Part shown: positions 50,979-58,560 of the stretch, piece after piece
How positions within the stretch are numbered: position 1 is the stretch's first letter
How the letters are laid out: every line of letters starts with the position of its first letter
NCBI RefSeq assembly: GCF_000275865.1
Contig: NZ_CM001555.1
Span: 1,762,967-1,826,966 of the forward strand
Direction: 5' to 3'
DNA from: Methanofollis liminatans DSM 4140
GTDB lineage: Archaea; Halobacteriota; Methanomicrobia; Methanomicrobiales; Methanofollaceae
Length of the DNA stretch: 64,000 nt
Program-made: the position numbers and the translations under genes
Notes under the pieces: model-generated
The model's database searches: none
The model's input: the letters and a program-made list of their open reading frames with translations, nothing else
Told to the model about the DNA's origin: nothing

Positions 50979-51554
50979 ATGAAACGTTTTGTCGTGGTCG
51001 GCCACCTGGGGAGCACCGATCCTGATTTTTCCCTGAACAATCTCCCGGGCGCCGGCAGGATGGACGAGCTCTGCCGGTGCGTCGCCGCATCTCTCTGTCT
51101 CTCGCACGGGATTCGCCGGGACGCCGAGTGTCTGCTCGTCCTCCTCGGCGGACCGAAGGCCCCGAAGACCATACGTTTTTCAGGCGAGAGCGTGCGCAGC
51201 CTCGGCCCGGACGAGAGAAATGTTGCCGGGCTGATCAAAAAGGCGCTCGCCCTCCCCTGCGGCACCGTCTTCAGGGAATCGAGCCCGGGCGTCTCGGTGC
51301 GGAAGGGGGGACTTGCAGAGGTGCTCGCCGAATGCGGGTGTGCTGTTCTGGATGAAGGAGGGGAAGACATCAGGGGCGTTGAGACCGTCCCGGAGACCTT
51401 CGTCCTCTCAGACCACCAGAACTTTTCAGAGGAGGAGCGCGGGCTGATGCAGGACCTGCCTGCCTGCTCCCTCGGCCCCTGCATCCTGCACGCCGACATG
51501 GCAATTGTAGTCCTGCACAATGAACTTGACAGGAGAGAGAGCGGATGGATCTGA
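50979..51554 (+). CDS. trmY: tRNA (pseudouridine54-N1)-methyltransferase TrmY
   Basis: 191 residues. SPOUT fold; GHLGSTDPDFSLNNLPGAGRMDELCR near the start, LLVLLGGPKAPKTIRFSGE near 57, and the knot with FVLSDHQNFSEEERGLM near residue 148 (SAM-binding trefoil knot), ending with SLGPCILHADMAIVVLHNELD. It methylates N1 of pseudouridine 54 in the T loop of archaeal tRNA. The 3' end overlaps pus10 by 10 bases. Confidence 0.96.
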   Translation: MKRFVVVGHLGSTDPDFSLNNLPGAGRMDELCRCVAASLCLSHGIRRDAECLLVLLGGPKAPKTIRFSGESVRSLGPDERNVAGLIKKALALPCGTVFRESSPGVSVRKGGLAEVLAECGCAVLDEGGEDIRGVETVPETFVLSDHQNFSEEERGLMQDLPACSLGPCILHADMAIVVLHNELDRRESGWI

Positions 51555-52777
51555 TTGAAACGATCGGGGCGATTCTGGACTATGGCCCGATATGCGACCA
51601 TTGCCTCGGACGCTTCTTTGGAAAGCGCTCGTTCGGACTGACCAATGCCGAGCGGGGCCGTGCCCTCAGGATAGCCCATGCCCTTGCGAACAATGAACCC
51701 TATACCGGCGAGCCCGATGAATGCTGGGTCTGCAACCGTCTCTTCGACGGGATCGATCTCTGGGCCAGGCGGGTCGTGGAGGCGCTGGAAGGGACAGAAC
51801 ACGCCACCTTTCTGGTGGGGACACGGGTGCCGCCTCTCATCGCCGAGAGCGAGGAGATGGTGTGGAGCGATCTCTCCCTGACCGATCCCGAACCGATCAA
51901 ATCCGAGATGAACCGCGAGACCGGCAAGGCGGTCTCGGCCCTGACCGGGAAGGTGGTGGACTTCAAGCGCCCCGACGTCGTCGCTGTAATCAACCTTGCC
52001 GAAGACCGGGTGGAGATCGAGATCAATCCGGTGTATTTCAAGGGGCGCTATATGAAGTACGAGCGGGGCATTCCCCAGACGCACTGGGACTGCCGGGTCT
52101 GCCATGGAAAGGGGTGCGAACGCTGCAATTACACCGGCAAGATGTACGCCGACTCGGTCGAGGAGCTGATCGGGGGGCCGGCGATCGAGATCTTCGATGC
52201 AAAAAACGCCGTTCTCCATGGTTCTGGCCGGGAGGACATCGATGCACGGATGCTCGGAACCGGCCGCCCCTTTGTCATGGAGATGATGCATCCCCTGCGG
52301 CGGGATATCGACCTTGCCAGACTGGAAGAGGCGATCAACGCCAGTGCCGATGGCAGGGTAGGGGTGAAAATCACCGGGTGGAGTTCGCACGCCGAGGTGG
52401 AAACCCTTAAATCGAACAAAGCGCATAAAAAATACAGGATTCTCGTTGAGGTCGACGGTACGATCTCTCTGGACGAACTCAAATCCGCTCTCGCCTCGCT
52501 GAACGGCGTGGTGATCCATCAGCGCACACCGCAGAGGGTCGCACACCGCAGAGCCGACCGGATCAGAGAACGCAGGGTGATCGATATACAGTCACCCGGG
52601 ATGCAGGACGGGAAGTTCGTCATTGATGTCGTCGGCGAAGCCGGCCTCTATATCAAGGAACTGGTCTCGGGCGACAACGGGCGAACAAAACCGAGTCTTG
52701 CAGAAATCCTGGGTAAAGACGCTCATGTCACCAGCCTCGATGTAGTGCTGGTGGAGGAACCAGGGAGTGGTGAATGA
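51545..52777 (+). CDS. pus10: tRNA pseudouridine synthase Pus10
   Basis: 410 residues. N-terminal THUMP-like region with CDHCLGRFFGKRSFGLTN (a zinc site, with CWVC near residue 60). The catalytic domain has GSGREDIDARMLGTGRPFVMEM in parts near residue 225, where the Asp is the catalytic residue, and ends with VDVVGEAGLYIKELVSGDNGRTKPSLAEILG. It makes pseudouridine at positions 54 and 55, so it supplies the substrate for TrmY encoded just upstream. Confidence 0.97.
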   Translation: MDLIETIGAILDYGPICDHCLGRFFGKRSFGLTNAERGRALRIAHALANNEPYTGEPDECWVCNRLFDGIDLWARRVVEALEGTEHATFLVGTRVPPLIAESEEMVWSDLSLTDPEPIKSEMNRETGKAVSALTGKVVDFKRPDVVAVINLAEDRVEIEINPVYFKGRYMKYERGIPQTHWDCRVCHGKGCERCNYTGKMYADSVEELIGGPAIEIFDAKNAVLHGSGREDIDARMLGTGRPFVMEMMHPLRRDIDLARLEEAINASADGRVGVKITGWSSHAEVETLKSNKAHKKYRILVEVDGTISLDELKSALASLNGVVIHQRTPQRVAHRRADRIRERRVIDIQSPGMQDGKFVIDVVGEAGLYIKELVSGDNGRTKPSLAEILGKDAHVTSLDVVLVEEPGSGE

Positions 52778-52778
52778 G

Positions 52779-53072
52779 ATGGCTCATCATAACGGTCCAC
52801 GGAAGAAAACACGCTATAAGTTCAAGAAAGATCTCAGACGCCGCGGCATCCTGCCGGTTACCGCCGCGATCAGGAACTTTGAGATGGGACAGAAGGTTCA
52901 CATTGTCTGCGAGCCGAGCATCCAGAAGGGTATGCCGCACAGGCGGTTCCACGGGAAGACCGGCACCGTTGTCGGGCAGCGCGGCCGCGCCTGGCTTGTC
53001 GAGATCCCGGACGGAAATGCCACAAAACTCGTCATATCCAGAACGCAACATCTAAAACCTCAGAAAGTATAA
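52779..53072 (+). CDS. rpl21e: 50S ribosomal protein L21e
   Basis: 97 residues from the ATG at 52779 (GTGGTGAATGAG upstream). MAHHNGPRKKTRYKFKKDLR in the basic N-terminus, then SH3-like barrel (QKVHIVCEPSIQKGMPHRRFHGKTG) and closing strands (GRAWLVEIPDGN). Starts 1 base after the pus10 stop. Next is RpoF, the common archaeal order. Confidence 0.97.
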   Translation: MAHHNGPRKKTRYKFKKDLRRRGILPVTAAIRNFEMGQKVHIVCEPSIQKGMPHRRFHGKTGTVVGQRGRAWLVEIPDGNATKLVISRTQHLKPQKV

Positions 53073-53091
53073 TGTCCACCGCGTGATTGGC

Positions 53092-53442
53092 ATGAAGGTA
53101 AAAGGATTAATCAGCGATGAGCGAATTACTCTCCCGGAAATGAGAGAGCAGCTCGCGCAGGTCGAAGCACAGCGCCATGAGGCCGGGCAGGAAATGTCCT
53201 ATGAACTCCGCCAGAGCATTGAGCATGCCAATCACCTCTCCAAGACCACTGCCGAGAAGGCCCGCGCCCTTGTAAACGAGCTCCTCGCACTGGAAAAGAT
53301 GAAACCTGACATCGCGTTCAGGATCGCCAATATCATGCCCCAGTCGAGGGACGAACTCAGGGCGATCTACGCCAAGGAGCGTTACACGCTCACCGGCGAG
53401 GAACTCGATGTGATTCTCGAGATGGTGATTACCCACCTCTGA
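53092..53442 (+). CDS. rpoF: DNA-directed RNA polymerase subunit F (Rpb4)
   Basis: 116 residues from the ATG at 53092 with GTGATTGGC upstream. Small helical protein: ISDERITLPEMREQLAQVEAQ, HANHLSKTTAEKARALVNELL and the HRDC-like C-terminal part (MPQSRDELRAIYAKERYTLTGEELDVILEMV). It forms the stalk of RNA polymerase with subunit E (Rpb7). Followed after 9 bases by the DUF655 gene. Confidence 0.95.
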   Translation: MKVKGLISDERITLPEMREQLAQVEAQRHEAGQEMSYELRQSIEHANHLSKTTAEKARALVNELLALEKMKPDIAFRIANIMPQSRDELRAIYAKERYTLTGEELDVILEMVITHL

Positions 53443-53451
53443 GGGGTTGCG

Positions 53452-54015
53452 ATGAAGACGGAGAAAAAGGAGATCTACGCAGTAGTTGTGGATGTGCTCC
53501 TCCAGGGACGTGCAGATGACCCGAAGCCGGTCTTCAAGCGCGAACCTATCGTTCAGGCAGTCGGGAAAGATCAGTTCAAACTCCTTGAACTGATCCCGAA
53601 GAAGGGTGCCGACATCCGGATCTATGATACGGTCTACATCGGCGATGAAGAACGCAAGCAGATCGAACGGGTGAAAAGGCGGATCGGATACGGCGAACTG
53701 ACGAACACCGGGCGGGTCGAACTCCCCTTTGCGATCGAGGCGATCGTGAAGGAGAACGAAGCCAGGTACGTGGAGTTCTTCAATAAAGCCGTCCCGATCA
53801 CCTCGAAACTCCACACCTTCCACCTCCTCCCGGGCATCGGGAAGAAACTGATGTGGGAGCTGCTGGAAGAACGGGAGAAAAAGTCGTTCGAGAGTTTCGA
53901 GGACATCGCCCTGCGCATCAAGTCTCTGCCGAGTCCGGTGAAGCTGATCGTCGGGCGGGTGCTCGAAGAGCTTCAGGACCCCGAGATCAAGTATCGTCTG
54001 TTCACGGCACGATGA
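53452..54015 (+). CDS. DUF655 protein with helix-hairpin-helix
   Basis: 187 residues. An OB-like N-terminal half (YAVVVDVLLQGRADDPKPVFKREPIVQAVGKDQFKLLEL in parts) is followed by HhH motifs (LHTFHLLPGIGKKLMWELLEEREKKSFESFEDIALRI in parts, residues 120-160). Conserved between rpoF and ksgA in archaea; HhH domains bind nucleic acids. Function not established. Overlaps ksgA by 4 bases. Confidence 0.9.
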   Translation: MKTEKKEIYAVVVDVLLQGRADDPKPVFKREPIVQAVGKDQFKLLELIPKKGADIRIYDTVYIGDEERKQIERVKRRIGYGELTNTGRVELPFAIEAIVKENEARYVEFFNKAVPITSKLHTFHLLPGIGKKLMWELLEEREKKSFESFEDIALRIKSLPSPVKLIVGRVLEELQDPEIKYRLFTAR

Positions 54016-54788
54016 AGGCACGACACGACCAGCACTTCCTCAGAGACCGCCGGGCGATCGAGCGGATCGTTGCTCTTTCGGAGGTTTCAGGGCGAAACGT
54101 CCTCGAGATCGGGCCCGGAGAAGGGGTGCTGACCGCAGCTCTCCTCCAGGCGGGTGCGAAGGTCACGGCGATCGAACTCGATCCCTCCCTTGTCGAAGGG
54201 CTTGAAGAGCGGTTCGCCGGCGAGATCAGGGCCGGAACGTTCACGCTCATCCACGGCGATGCGGTGAGGGTTCCTTACCCCGCCTTCGATATCGTCGTCG
54301 CAAATCTTCCCTATTCTGCGTCTTCACCGATCACATTCAGGCTCCTCGACGCCGGGTTCGAGCGCGCCGTATTGATGTACCAGCGCGAGTTTGCCGAACG
54401 GATGGCGGCACCGGTGGGAACACCGGAATGCGGGCGGCTCTCGGTGATGGTCCAGACCTATGCAGAGGTGAAACTCTGCTTCAACCTCCCGCCCGGCGCA
54501 TTTTCACCGCCGCCGCAGGTCGCCTCGACGGTGGTCCGCCTCACCCCGCACGAACCTCCCCACTATATTGCGGACCGCGAGGTGTATGCGGCGGTGGTCA
54601 GGGAACTCTTCTCCCACCGGCGAAAGACGGTGCGAAACGGTCTGCGCGGGGGGCGGGGCGCTCTCGGGGCTGAGAACGTGGAGCGAGCGATCGCCGGGCT
54701 CCCCGAGGAGATTCTCTCGATGCGGCCGGAGGAGCTCTCCCTGATGGTGTTTGCGCTGATCGCAAACCTGTGTACGGCGTCAGCCTGA
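54012..54788 (+). CDS. ksgA: 16S rRNA (adenine-dimethylating) methyltransferase KsgA/Dim1
   Basis: 258 residues from the ATG at 54012. QHFLRDRRAIERIVAL at the start, SAM motif I LEIGPGEGVLTAALL near residue 37, catalytic NLPYSASSPITFRLL near 98, LMYQREFAERMAA, and a C-terminal helical domain (FSHRRKTVRNGLRG). It dimethylates two adenines at the 3' end of 16S rRNA as a late check of small-subunit assembly. The protein-methylation gene usually beside it (MTQ2) lies 2.5 kb away, after the repeat element. Confidence 0.97.
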   Translation: MKARHDQHFLRDRRAIERIVALSEVSGRNVLEIGPGEGVLTAALLQAGAKVTAIELDPSLVEGLEERFAGEIRAGTFTLIHGDAVRVPYPAFDIVVANLPYSASSPITFRLLDAGFERAVLMYQREFAERMAAPVGTPECGRLSVMVQTYAEVKLCFNLPPGAFSPPPQVASTVVRLTPHEPPHYIADREVYAAVVRELFSHRRKTVRNGLRGGRGALGAENVERAIAGLPEEILSMRPEELSLMVFALIANLCTASA

Positions 54789-54871
54789 TATCCTGCCGTG
54801 GATCCGGCACCGCAGGGCTCTGTTTCAGGCATGTCGCCTGCGTTCAGGATCTCAATTTTCCCTGACAGCGG

Positions 54872-55595
54872 CTGGTATGAAAACCCCTCTACAACAACAA
54901 TCGAGATCGCTTGAAGGTGCCCTGGTGAAGGTATGATAGATCTTCCCTTTATCGTGGAACCGGGCTACGAGATGGTCTGGACGAAGCCACTCGCCCGGCC
55001 GTTTCCGGGAGCAGAGCCTCCGGGGGGAGATTGTACCTCGCCATTCGTTGTATTTTCTCTTCATATCGAGAACGTGAGGGTTCCAGAAGATCACGCAACT
55101 CCCTCCCGGGGGCCTGCTGCCCCCAGACCCCCCCTGCACATGCGATTGGGGCAGGGGCGGGCAACCACGCCGGCACGCCCACCCATCATATTCCATCGAG
55201 AACCGTTCCGTCCTGCCCGTCCCCGCATATCCACAGCAATCGCATGCGGGGGGTCCGGGGGTGCAACCCCCGGGCAGAGGCGGACTTCGCTATTCGTTCG
55301 ATCGTCTCTTCGCATCGAGAACGTGAGGGCTCCTGAAGATCGAGCAGGCCCCTGCCGGGGGGCCTGCTGCCCCCCGATCCCCCCGCACATCTGATTGGGG
55401 CGGGGACAACCAAACCGCTCCAGCACGCCCACTCATCATTTTCCTATCCACAGATACTCCACCCCCGTCCTCGCATATCCACGAGCAATCGCACGCGCTG
55501 GATCCAGGGCAATCGCCCCCGGCGCGAAGATAGAGGAAGACAAATGAATCACGCTTGTATCTGGAAAAGTGATGATATTTACAAAGCCCTGACAG
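54872..55595 (+). repeat. Long dispersed repeat, copy 2 (inverted relative to the copy at 5.4 kb)
   Basis: Matches the complement of 5393-6005 from end to end with gaps. Two tandem units of about 249 bases are recognised by CGAGAACGTGAGGG at 55067 and 55316. GC-rich hairpin modules in alternating orientation lie at 55104-55149, 55237-55274, 55356-55400 and 55486-55521. An open frame from 54933 (MIDLPFIVEPGYEMVWTKPL at its start, with GGTGAAGGT before it) runs into hairpin sequence and is disrupted in copy 1 by an extra C, so it is not taken as a gene. The rest of 54789-55855 shows no gene. Confidence 0.85.
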
Positions 55596-55855
55596 CAGTT
55601 CCCCTTTAGATCCAGGATCGAATTACTTTCGGAGCCTTCGACGATCGTATCGATTCATATCAAGGGTCGAACCCGGGGATGGAAGGGAACGGCGTCCATA
55701 TCACAACATGGAGGAGGGACTCGACAACCGGCACGAATAAGTGTTCCGAATCTAAAAGGCGTCACTACAGGGCGACAGGTATCCATGCAGATTGAAAACC
55801 TGGCAGCAAACAGGGGGAGACCTTTCAATGGCGATCCCGGAGAACGAAGATTGTC

Positions 55856-56368
55856 ATGATAGCTTATCCCATCGCCATGGCGGCCTGGTTCATTCTCCTG
55901 CCAGTCATCTGCATCGGAGGTCTTGCCCTCCTGACCTACTATGCGGCAACAAAGATCCGACCGGCGGCGGGCAGAGTCCTTCCGATTGCAATTGGCCTAT
56001 TCCTCTCTGTTCTGGCGCCGGTTGTCGGCCACTTATCCTTATCGGTCGATCTCGGCGTTATGGCGATGGGTGCCCTGACGCCGTTCATGACCGTCGAGAG
56101 GTATTTCCCCGAACGGCATCGATACACGATTCTCTTCGTCGGCTCCATCTTCGCGGGATCCATACGCTTCATAAACGGGCTTGCAATGGCCTCTGACGGT
56201 GGTTCGCCGATCTTCCACCTGCTCACTTCTATGACCTCATCCGATGCAGGCTTTCTGATCATGAACTCAGTCGCCCTGTACCTGGAGATGGCAATCTGTT
56301 CAGCACTGATATTCGGCGTTGTTCTCGTGGCTGTCGCTGCATGGAGAAAAATGTCAGGGAAATTCTGA
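55856..56368 (+). CDS. Hypothetical integral membrane protein
   Basis: 170 residues with about five hydrophobic helices (near residues 5-30, 40-60, 65-80, 92-108 and 134-163) and short loops, no signal peptide. Codon use is less GC-rich than in neighbouring genes, hinting at a later arrival. I recognise no family; helix 2-3 carries GHLSLSVDLGVMAMGALTPFMTV in parts. Located in the insertion between ksgA and MTQ2, right after the repeat. Start at 55856; a frame open further upstream has no better start. Confidence 0.6.
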   Translation: MIAYPIAMAAWFILLPVICIGGLALLTYYAATKIRPAAGRVLPIAIGLFLSVLAPVVGHLSLSVDLGVMAMGALTPFMTVERYFPERHRYTILFVGSIFAGSIRFINGLAMASDGGSPIFHLLTSMTSSDAGFLIMNSVALYLEMAICSALIFGVVLVAVAAWRKMSGKF

Positions 56369-56431
56369 CCGGCGCGGAAAAGATCGTCCGGCACTTCTAC
56401 GCCCGCACGCCGGGACAGCCGGGAGCGGCCC

Positions 56432-57247
56432 CTAATACCCGCTCGCATAATACCACCCTCCCTCCTCCCTGATATGCACCGGGACATCGAAGAGGCCGCC
56501 GATGATTGTGTCGGTCAGGATCTCCTCCTTCGGGCCGTCGGCGCAGATCCGCCCCTCCTTCACCAAGACCACCCGCGAGATCTCCGGGATGATGTCGTGG
56601 AGATTGTGGGTGACCATGATCACGCCGGTGCCCGAGCGGGCAATCTTCTGGAGTGTCGAGCGGAAGTGGTGAAGGGCGTGGAGGTCCATGCTGTTCGTGG
56701 GCTCGTCCAGGATGAGTGCAGCGGGGTCGTGGACGAGCGCCCGCCCGATCAGGAAGCGCCTGCCCTCGCCGCTGGACATCTCCCTCATGGAACGATCTGC
56801 GAGGTGCTCGATCTCCAGGAACCTGAGGATCTCGTCGGTCTTCTCCTCCATCGTCGCAGTGACCTCGTGCCTGAAGAGCCCGACGCTGGAGAAGAAACCG
56901 GAGAGGACTGCCTCGCGCCCGGTGATCTCCCGGGTGAAGGTGAACTGCAGTTCGTTCGAGACGATGCCGAGCATTGAGCGCAGGGCGCCCACCTCCCAGA
57001 CCTCCTTTCCCATGATCAAAAACCTGCGATCGGCGTGCGCCAGCGGGTAGTGCTCGCGGGTGATCGTCTTGATCAGGGACGACTTCCCCGCACCGTTCGG
57101 CCCGAGGAGGGCGAGGTGCTCGCCGGCACCGACGGTGAGGGAGAGGGAGTCGAGGACTTTTTTGTCGCCCCTCATCACGGTGATATTGGCGAAGTCCAGC
57201 AGCGGGGGAGAGGGAGTCGTTGCATCAGGGGGTACCTGCTCGTTCAT
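56432..57247 (-). CDS. ABC transporter ATP-binding protein (ModF-like, no permease beside it)
   Basis: 271 residues. Walker A GPNGAGKSS near residue 49, signature MSSGEGRRFLIGRALV near 160, Walker B ALILDEPTNSMD near 182, H-loop VTHNLHDI near 217. The Ser-Ser-Gly-Glu signature and the ITGREAVLSGFFSSVGLF insertion before it resemble ModF/YlmA-type soluble ABC proteins. No permease or binding protein is encoded next to it, so its transport partner, if any, is elsewhere. It lies in the 2.5 kb insertion between ksgA and MTQ2. Confidence 0.88.
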   Translation of the reverse strand: MNEQVPPDATTPSPPLLDFANITVMRGDKKVLDSLSLTVGAGEHLALLGPNGAGKSSLIKTITREHYPLAHADRRFLIMGKEVWEVGALRSMLGIVSNELQFTFTREITGREAVLSGFFSSVGLFRHEVTATMEEKTDEILRFLEIEHLADRSMREMSSGEGRRFLIGRALVHDPAALILDEPTNSMDLHALHHFRSTLQKIARSGTGVIMVTHNLHDIIPEISRVVLVKEGRICADGPKEEILTDTIIGGLFDVPVHIREEGGWYYASGY

Positions 57248-57333
57248 CGTGCAGGTACCTCAGATCTGCCTGCAGATACGGGTTGCGGCGACGACCGCAG
57301 GACTGAAAACCGGCGGCGACCCATGATACGATC

Positions 57334-57918
57334 ATGCAGATCCCCACCCCTTCCCCGGACGACCAGGTCTATGCACCGGCGGAGGACACCTTCCTCATCA
57401 GGGACGCAGCGCTCGCCGAGGTCAGGCCGGACGACCGGGTGCTCGAGGTCGGGTGTGGGAGCGGTGCAGTCTCGGCGGCCCTTCTCGGCAGGGCAGGATC
57501 GGTCGCGGCGACCGATATCAACCCCCATGCGGTGCGGGCCGCGCGCGCCCTCGGCGTCGAGACGGTGCGGACCGACCTGATGGCCGGGGTCCGCGGCCCC
57601 TTCGACCTTGTCCTCTTCAACCCCCCGTACCTGCCGACGGCGCCGGAGGAGCGCCTCGACGACTGGCTCGAATACGCGCTGGACGGCGGGCCGACGGGCC
57701 GGGAGACGATCGAGCGTTTCGCCGCCGACGTCGGGCGGGTGCTCGCCCCTTTCGGCCGGATCCTCCTGCTTGTCTCATCCCTCACCGGCCCTGAGGAGGT
57801 GCGAAAACTCTTCGCCGGTCTCGGGTATATCGTTCTCCTCGCTGCAAAGGAGCGGGTGGAGGGCGAGGACCTTCTGGTGCTGCGGATCAGCCGCGACCTC
57901 TGCTGTTTTTCAGGGTGA
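57334..57918 (+). CDS. HemK2/MTQ2-family protein methyltransferase
   Basis: 194 residues. YAPAEDTFLIRDAALAEV at residues 13-30, SAM motif VLEVGCGSGAVSAALL near 40, and the hallmark NPPY in LFNPPYLPTAPEE near residue 93. It methylates the Gln of the GGQ motif in release factor aRF1, and related enzymes also modify lysines. In many archaea it directly follows ksgA; here 2.5 kb of repeat and extra genes lie between. It overlaps the convergent kinase fragment by 9 bases. Confidence 0.92.
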   Translation: MQIPTPSPDDQVYAPAEDTFLIRDAALAEVRPDDRVLEVGCGSGAVSAALLGRAGSVAATDINPHAVRAARALGVETVRTDLMAGVRGPFDLVLFNPPYLPTAPEERLDDWLEYALDGGPTGRETIERFAADVGRVLAPFGRILLLVSSLTGPEEVRKLFAGLGYIVLLAAKERVEGEDLLVLRISRDLCCFSG

Positions 57919-58374
57919 CGGCGACCTGCCGGCGGGCGTGGTCCTGAAACCGCCGTGAGGCACCGTGATCGCAAAGCGTGCACCTGATCCTGCCGTCCCG
58001 GTCTCCTGGATTGTCATGCCGGTGATCCCCAGGATTTCCCTGACCATAAAGAGCCCGAGGCCGGTGTGCTTTCCAACGCCGCGCTCGAATATCCTTTCCT
58101 TCTCACCGTCGGGAATGCCGACGCCGTTGTCTTCCACGACGATGACCAGGTTCTCCCCCTCGGGTGCGCACGAGATCCGGAACTCCGTCGCTGTCACGCT
58201 GTGGACAACGGCGTTGTTTGCCAGATTGAAGAGGGCGCGTTCGATGAGAGGGTCGGCATAGACCTGTATGCCCGCACAGGAGATCCCGGCCTGCAGCCCG
58301 TTCTGTCCGGCATAAATATCCTCTCCTTCGAGTATCCTCCGCAATGCGCATTGCTTATCACACGAAGAATGCAT
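57910..58374 (-). CDS. Orphan HATPase domain of a histidine kinase (probable remnant)
   Basis: 154 residues holding only a GHKL ATPase: N-box RALFNLANNAVVHS near residue 46, G1 box VVEDNGVGIPDGE near 78, and G2 HTGLGLFMVREILG near 103. There is no sensor, DHp or phospho-accepting His domain, and upstream DNA within 150 bases does not continue a kinase. So it is either a truncated kinase or a stand-alone ATPase such as an anti-sigma-like protein. The nucleotide-binding motifs are intact. Confidence 0.7.
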   Translation of the reverse strand: MHSSCDKQCALRRILEGEDIYAGQNGLQAGISCAGIQVYADPLIERALFNLANNAVVHSVTATEFRISCAPEGENLVIVVEDNGVGIPDGEKERIFERGVGKHTGLGLFMVREILGITGMTIQETGTAGSGARFAITVPHGGFRTTPAGRSPSP

Positions 58375-58411
58375 GGATTATCGCCTCCCAAAAATATCGC
58401 CGAAAACAAAA

Positions 58412-58427
58412 GGGCTCTCAAGAGCCC
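58412..58427. other. Perfect hairpin upstream of the kinase fragment
   Basis: GGGCTCT-CA-AGAGCCC, a seven-pair stem with a two-base loop, sits between the kinase fragment and the AT-rich promoter at 58430-58462. It could be a terminator or leader element or an operator. Confidence 0.45.
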
Positions 58428-58465
58428 ACATTATTAAAGTAATTTAATTAATTAATTTAATATGT
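58428..58465. promoter_or_regulatory. AT-rich divergent promoter region
   Basis: TAATTTAATTAATTAATTTAA (part of 58438-58462) is almost self-complementary and unlike the GC-rich surroundings; it likely drives the surface-protein gene to the right and possibly the fragment to the left. Confidence 0.45.
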
Positions 58466-58560
58466 AAAGCCAAATTATTTCATCCATCATGCCAAGATCA
58501 GGATAGACCATGTACTGCCCCCCTACCAAGGCGGTTGGTCACTAGAGAATAGTGATCCCC

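Noticed and set aside
54933-55394. Open frame of 153 residues with a ribosome site inside the long repeat
   Set aside because: It runs through the GC-rich hairpin modules, is broken in the other copy by an extra base, and has low-complexity Pro/Arg-rich content. Treated as repeat.
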